NCBI GenBank assembly: GCA_025350945.1
Contig: JANXWW010000175.1
Span: forward strand, 1 to 25,031
Reading direction: 5' to 3'
Source: Burkholderiales bacterium
Lineage (GTDB): Bacteria; Pseudomonadota; Gammaproteobacteria; Burkholderiales; Usitatibacteraceae
Length of the DNA stretch: 25,031 nt
Part shown: one piece after another, positions 21,680-25,031 of the stretch
Position numbering within the stretch: the first letter of the stretch is position 1
How the letters are laid out: each line of letters starts with the position of its first letter
The notes under the pieces: generated by a model
What the model was told of the DNA's origin: nothing
Seen by the model: only the letters and a program-made list of their open reading frames with translations
Databases searched by the model: none
Position numbers and translations under genes: made by a program

Positions 21680-23788
21680 TCACCAGATGCGTACCCGCGC
21701 CTTGGGTTCCAGATAGAGGCGGTGCCCCGGCAGCACGTCGAATGCGTCATACCAGGCATCGATGTTACGAACCGTCGCAATGCGATAGCTTTCAGGTGCG
21801 TGGTTGTCGGTAGCGATATATTTTCGCAGCCCTTCATCACTCATCTTGCTGCGCCAGCTTCGGGCGAAGCTGATGAAGAATTGCCGATCCTGCTGCCGTA
21901 CATAGTCTTTGTCGTTGATTCTGCTGCCCAGTGTACTTCGGTAGACATCGAAGGCAACAGCGAGTCCACCGAGGTCGGCGAGATTTTCTGACAGCGTAAC
22001 TTTGCCGTTGACGGCAAGATCGGCAAACGGCTGATAGCCGGAATACTGATTTACCAATGCTTCAATCGCTGCCTGATATTGCGACACGTCCTCCGCCGTC
22101 CACCAACGACGCATGTTGCCGTTGGCTTCGTATTCCGCACCCAGCGTATCGACGGTGTGACTGAGCTCATGACCAACGATGGCGCCGATTGCACCGTAGT
22201 TCACAGCGTCTGACGCCCCCGGATCGAACCTGGGAACCTGCAACAGCGCGGCCGCAAAGTTATACGCGTTTTGGTTGAACATGAGAATCGCACCTGGCTG
22301 CTGTGGTGCGAGTGCCCATTCGGTTTGGTCGATGGGCTGGCCGAGATGGGCCAGGGCGCGTCGGTAGTTTCGATTGGTAACGCGCTCAAGATTGCCCGCA
22401 GCGTCTGCTGGATCGACGACCAGGTCGGAATAGTCCTGCCATTTATTCGGGTAACCGATGCCGAAGTACAGCGCCTTCAGTTTGGCCTGGGCTACCATTC
22501 TGGAATTGGGCGACATCCATGTGACCGTTTCCAGCCGTTGCCCAAACGCTGCGATGATGCTTGCCGTTATAGCTTGCACACGGGCTTTGTGTTCAGCCGG
22601 GAAATGGCGTTCGACATACATGCGCCCCAGTGCTTCACTCATGAATGATTGCGTCGCATCAAGGGCGCGCTGCGCGCGCGGAGCCGGCTGCGATTGGCCA
22701 CCTGCAGCCGCACGCATTGCAAGGGCTTGTTCGGCAAAATTTTTGGGTAGCACATCGGCTCGCGCGTGGACAACGTGAAAACGCAGATAGTCCTTCCACG
22801 CTTGCAATGGCTGCGATGAAACCAACGCTGCCGCGCCCTTCACTGCGCCGGGCTGCCATGCGACGAAAGTCTGGCTCTTGCCCAATTGGGCAGCCGCGAA
22901 GAATGCTGACCAGTCCATGCCAGGTGCCTGACGTGCGAAGTCGGCGCGCGTCCACAGATTGTCGGCGTTGTGATCTTCTGCCGATACCTCACGCGTGGCG
23001 TGGCTTTGCGCGATAGCGGTTTCCAGTGCCATAACTGCCTCGGCCCTTTTCGATACCGATGCAGCCCGGTCGACACCAGCCAATGTCAGCATGCGGCCAA
23101 TGTATTGCTGATATTGAGTTCGTAACGCCTGCATGCGCGGCTCGGCGCTCAGGTAATGTTCGCGATCCGGCAGGCCAAGGCCGCCCTGCAGCAGGAAAGC
23201 GACGTAAGTTTTCTCGCCATGAATGCTCGCCTGCACGGCCAAACCAAGTAGCTGTGAAGAGTTATAGACGCCCACATTCGTCGGATCGACATCGGCGCGC
23301 ATGCTGCTACCCAATAGCCGCGTCAGCGCTGCCTTGTCGCGAACGCGATCAATTCGATCAAGCAGCGGCTTGATCGGAGCAATGCCCTTTGCCTCGATGG
23401 CAGCTTCGTTTGCGTAAGCCTCGCGGAAATCGGCCACCTTGCGTGCGGTCGAGTCCTTCGGCTCGGCAGCGGCATCTTCAAGCAGCTTGTTGACCTGGGC
23501 CCGGGTCCGTTCCGTGATTTCGTTACCGACAGTCCAGCGCTGCTTGCCTGCGGGAATCTGCGTGTTCTTGAGCCAGCCGCCGTTGGCGTAGGCAAAGAAA
23601 TCGTCGCCGGGCTTGATGTTGACGTCCACACCGTCCTCGGCTGCGGTTTGCGCGCAGGCCACTGTCGCCGACAACAATACCGCAAGCATTAGTGTCGAAG
23701 CGCCCAACATGCTACTGCCCCAAACGTCTCGCTGGCAGATGCGAATAATCTTGTTTGTGAACAGGCGAATGATCGTGTTTTTGAACAT
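21680..23788 (-). CDS. M13-family (neprilysin-like) zinc metallopeptidase
   Basis: Exported zinc endopeptidase of 702 residues, full length for the family. The N-terminal ~46 residues hold a long signal sequence (MLGASTLMLAVLLSATVACA), probably cut after ACA. The mature protein begins with the family's GDDFFAYANGGWLKNTQIPA. Zinc ligands and catalytic residues are present: HELSH (His540, Glu541, His544) and the ENLADLGG motif (Glu601, Asp605). FNQNAYNFAAALLQVPRFD precedes it, matching the substrate-binding NAYY-like motif with Phe in place of the second Tyr. The C terminus ends YLEPKARVRIW, near the usual family ending. GAGGT lies 7 nt before the start. It is probably periplasmic or membrane-attached and degrades peptides. 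It is the first gene of a two-gene unit with mddA and is divergent from an AraC-type regulator gene. Confidence 0.93.
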   Translation of the reverse strand: MFKNTIIRLFTNKIIRICQRDVWGSSMLGASTLMLAVLLSATVACAQTAAEDGVDVNIKPGDDFFAYANGGWLKNTQIPAGKQRWTVGNEITERTRAQVNKLLEDAAAEPKDSTARKVADFREAYANEAAIEAKGIAPIKPLLDRIDRVRDKAALTRLLGSSMRADVDPTNVGVYNSSQLLGLAVQASIHGEKTYVAFLLQGGLGLPDREHYLSAEPRMQALRTQYQQYIGRMLTLAGVDRAASVSKRAEAVMALETAIAQSHATREVSAEDHNADNLWTRADFARQAPGMDWSAFFAAAQLGKSQTFVAWQPGAVKGAAALVSSQPLQAWKDYLRFHVVHARADVLPKNFAEQALAMRAAAGGQSQPAPRAQRALDATQSFMSEALGRMYVERHFPAEHKARVQAITASIIAAFGQRLETVTWMSPNSRMVAQAKLKALYFGIGYPNKWQDYSDLVVDPADAAGNLERVTNRNYRRALAHLGQPIDQTEWALAPQQPGAILMFNQNAYNFAAALLQVPRFDPGASDAVNYGAIGAIVGHELSHTVDTLGAEYEANGNMRRWWTAEDVSQYQAAIEALVNQYSGYQPFADLAVNGKVTLSENLADLGGLAVAFDVYRSTLGSRINDKDYVRQQDRQFFISFARSWRSKMSDEGLRKYIATDNHAPESYRIATVRNIDAWYDAFDVLPGHRLYLEPKARVRIW

Positions 23789-23819
23789 GGGATTGACCTC
23801 GGATTGGATCGGGGATAAT

Positions 23820-23848
23820 CGTGAGTGGATCTTTGCATTCCACTCACG
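23820..23848. promoter_or_regulatory. Perfect 10-bp operator-like dyad in the divergent promoter region
   Basis: CGTGAGTGGA (23820-23829), 9-nt spacer, TCCACTCACG (23839-23848). It lies 31-60 bases upstream of the peptidase start, so it could be an operator or a hairpin in its leader. Confidence 0.6.
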
Positions 23849-23885
23849 CTAATGATGTTGTGATACTAAGACGATGGCGGATCAA

Positions 23886-23934
23886 TGTCGCGCCACACCC
23901 CGACACGTTTGAATCAAATTCGGACATTGTGTCC
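23886..23934. promoter_or_regulatory. Dyads TGTCG/CGACA and GGACA/TGTCC before the AraC-type gene
   Basis: TGTCG (23886-23890) and CGACA (23901-23905) form one dyad; GGACA-TTG-TGTCC (23922-23934) another, ending 65 bases before the regulator start. Some relatives (Pseudomonas ArgR) bind TGTCGC-containing sites, so self-regulation is possible. No clear promoter was seen. Confidence 0.35.
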
Positions 23935-23999
23935 TTGGCCATCACCCTCGCCGTTCCAGCGAAACTGTTGCATACTTCGGTTAACCGGAGTGTCTAAAA

Positions 24000-25028
24000 A
24001 TGATCGCACGTTCATCTCTGATCGACCTTCTATTCGTGATCGCGCCGAATTCGCTGCTGCTCGACATTGCAGGTCCTGCGGAGGCATTTCGCCTGGCCAA
24101 CCTGCATCGTACGAGGCGCGGCTTACCGCCACGCTTTCGCCTGCGCTTCGTAGGCCCCGTGCCAGCGGTGCAGACTTCGGTCGGGCTGGCGCTCGCCGAC
24201 CTCGAACCGTTGCCATCGCGTTTAAGTTCGCCAACCTGGGTGGTGTTGGTTGGTCAACCGAGCGCGTATGTGGGCCGGGTCACGCCGGCGATCGCTACCA
24301 CCGCGCAGTGGTTGAGCCAGACGCTGCACGAACATCTGTACGCTGATCACACACCGCACCGCCTGATCACGATCTGCTCCGGTACGCTGCTCGCCGCGCG
24401 TGCGGGGCTGGTCGACAATCGCCGCTGCACGACGCATCATGAGCTACTGGATAATCTGCGCGCACTTGCACCGCAGGCACTGGTGGTGGACAACCGTGTG
24501 TTTCTGATCGATGGGCCACTGGCGTCAAGCGCTGGCATTACCGCCGGCATCGATCTCGCGTTGCACCTGATCGCCGACGAATGCGGTGAGGCGCTGGCCG
24601 CCAGTATCGCGCTGGACATGGTGGTGTATCTCAGGCGTTCGTCACACGACCCTGAGCTGTCGCCATTTCTCGCCCACCGTCGCCATCTGCATTTGGCTGT
24701 GCACAAAGTGCAGGACGCCATCAGCGCCGAGCCGGAACGCGACTGGGACATGGATGCCTTGTCGGCGGTTGGCCACGTCACTCAACGCCACCTGCTGCGG
24801 CTCTTCGTTCAGCATGCTGGCGTGTCGCCGCTACACTTTCTGCAGGCAATCCGGCTGGAGCGGGCACACCAGTCGCTCGAACACGGCGCAAGTGTCACGC
24901 GTGCCGCAGAGGTTGCGGGCTTCCGGTCAGGCTTGCACCTTCGCCGTGCCTGGAACCGGCAATGGGGCGGCTCGCCTCGCGATGCAGTGGAGAAAGTGGC
25001 GAAGGCGGATGCCATCAAAGAACACTGA
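24000..25028 (+). CDS. GlxA-type AraC-family regulator (GATase1-like plus HTH)
   Basis: Transcriptional regulator of 342 residues. Residues ~8-190 are a DJ-1/PfpI-like (class I amidotransferase-like) domain: LLFVIAPNSLLLDIAGPAEAF, then the nucleophile-elbow-like ITICSGTLLAARAGLVDNRR and TTHHE. Residues ~235-330 are the AraC double helix-turn-helix: WDMDALSAVGHVTQRHLLRLF and a second helix pair SVTRAAEVAGFRSGLHLRRAW. The family controls carnitine, betaine, arginine or other amine metabolism genes in some bacteria, with a small ligand bound by the N-terminal domain; the ligand here is unknown. The start is supported by GGAG at 23987-23990, 9 nt upstream. It is divergent from the M13 peptidase gene and could control it or targets beyond the window edge. 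The gene ends 3 bases before the window end. Confidence 0.92.
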   Translation: MIARSSLIDLLFVIAPNSLLLDIAGPAEAFRLANLHRTRRGLPPRFRLRFVGPVPAVQTSVGLALADLEPLPSRLSSPTWVVLVGQPSAYVGRVTPAIATTAQWLSQTLHEHLYADHTPHRLITICSGTLLAARAGLVDNRRCTTHHELLDNLRALAPQALVVDNRVFLIDGPLASSAGITAGIDLALHLIADECGEALAASIALDMVVYLRRSSHDPELSPFLAHRRHLHLAVHKVQDAISAEPERDWDMDALSAVGHVTQRHLLRLFVQHAGVSPLHFLQAIRLERAHQSLEHGASVTRAAEVAGFRSGLHLRRAWNRQWGGSPRDAVEKVAKADAIKEH

Positions 25029-25031
25029 AAA

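Noticed and set aside
21634..21840. N-terminal extension of the mddA frame
   Set aside because: It overlaps the peptidase C terminus, has no membrane or family character, and a good ribosome binding site marks 21633.

Overview
The window joins the inside of a small integrated phage-satellite-like element (about 1 to 7.7 kb) to ordinary chromosome (about 7.9 kb to the end). The host looks like a beta- or gammaproteobacterium. The evidence is moderate GC, good GGAG-type ribosome binding sites, an ECF43-type sigma factor paired with a Ser/Thr kinase, a bacterial RIO1 kinase, a C13-type peptidase remnant, an M13 peptidase and a GlxA-type AraC regulator. Genus cannot be fixed from the sequence alone.

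Element (1-~7718, all genes on +): a P4-type tyrosine integrase cut by the window edge, a RadC-like JAB/MPN protein, an unknown 220-residue protein, then a very compact cassette of AlpA-like regulator, unknown 113-residue protein, 54-residue small ORF and RepB-primase/DUF3987 replication protein. A gene-poor stretch with a long dyad and two G-rich boxes follows (possible origin). Then come an 88-residue unknown protein, a 40-codon leader ORF whose 3' half is an intrinsic terminator, and a single HK97-type major capsid protein. No portal, terminase, protease or tail gene lies between the capsid gene and the chromosomal genes. This is the layout of a P4-like or minimalist satellite carrying one structural gene. 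A strong terminator at 7686-7718 closes the region.

Chromosome: (i) 7.96-11.5 kb, an ECF43-type sigma factor and a membrane Ser/Thr kinase with a large C-terminal repeat domain, a likely phospho-switch signalling pair. (ii) 11.7-12.6 kb, a RIO1-family kinase. (iii) 12.59-12.72 kb, a 126-bp near-palindromic element between convergent genes. (iv) 12.8-16.0 kb on -, a secreted protein with seven FG-GAP/VCBS repeats, an HzsA-like middle region and one CxxCH haem motif. (v) 16.6-17.4 kb, a decayed C13-family peptidase gene with two compensating frameshifts and a lost catalytic His. (vi) 17.66-19.06 kb, a secreted trypsin-like serine protease ending in a textbook terminator. (vii) 19.4-20.8 kb, a CPA2 cation:proton antiporter. 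(viii) 20.9-23.8 kb on -, an M13 zinc metallopeptidase followed by a methanethiol S-methyltransferase (mddA), probably co-transcribed. (ix) 24.0-25.03 kb, a GlxA-type AraC regulator divergent from the peptidase, with operator-like dyads between them.

No tRNA, rRNA, CRISPR array or intact insertion sequence was recognised.
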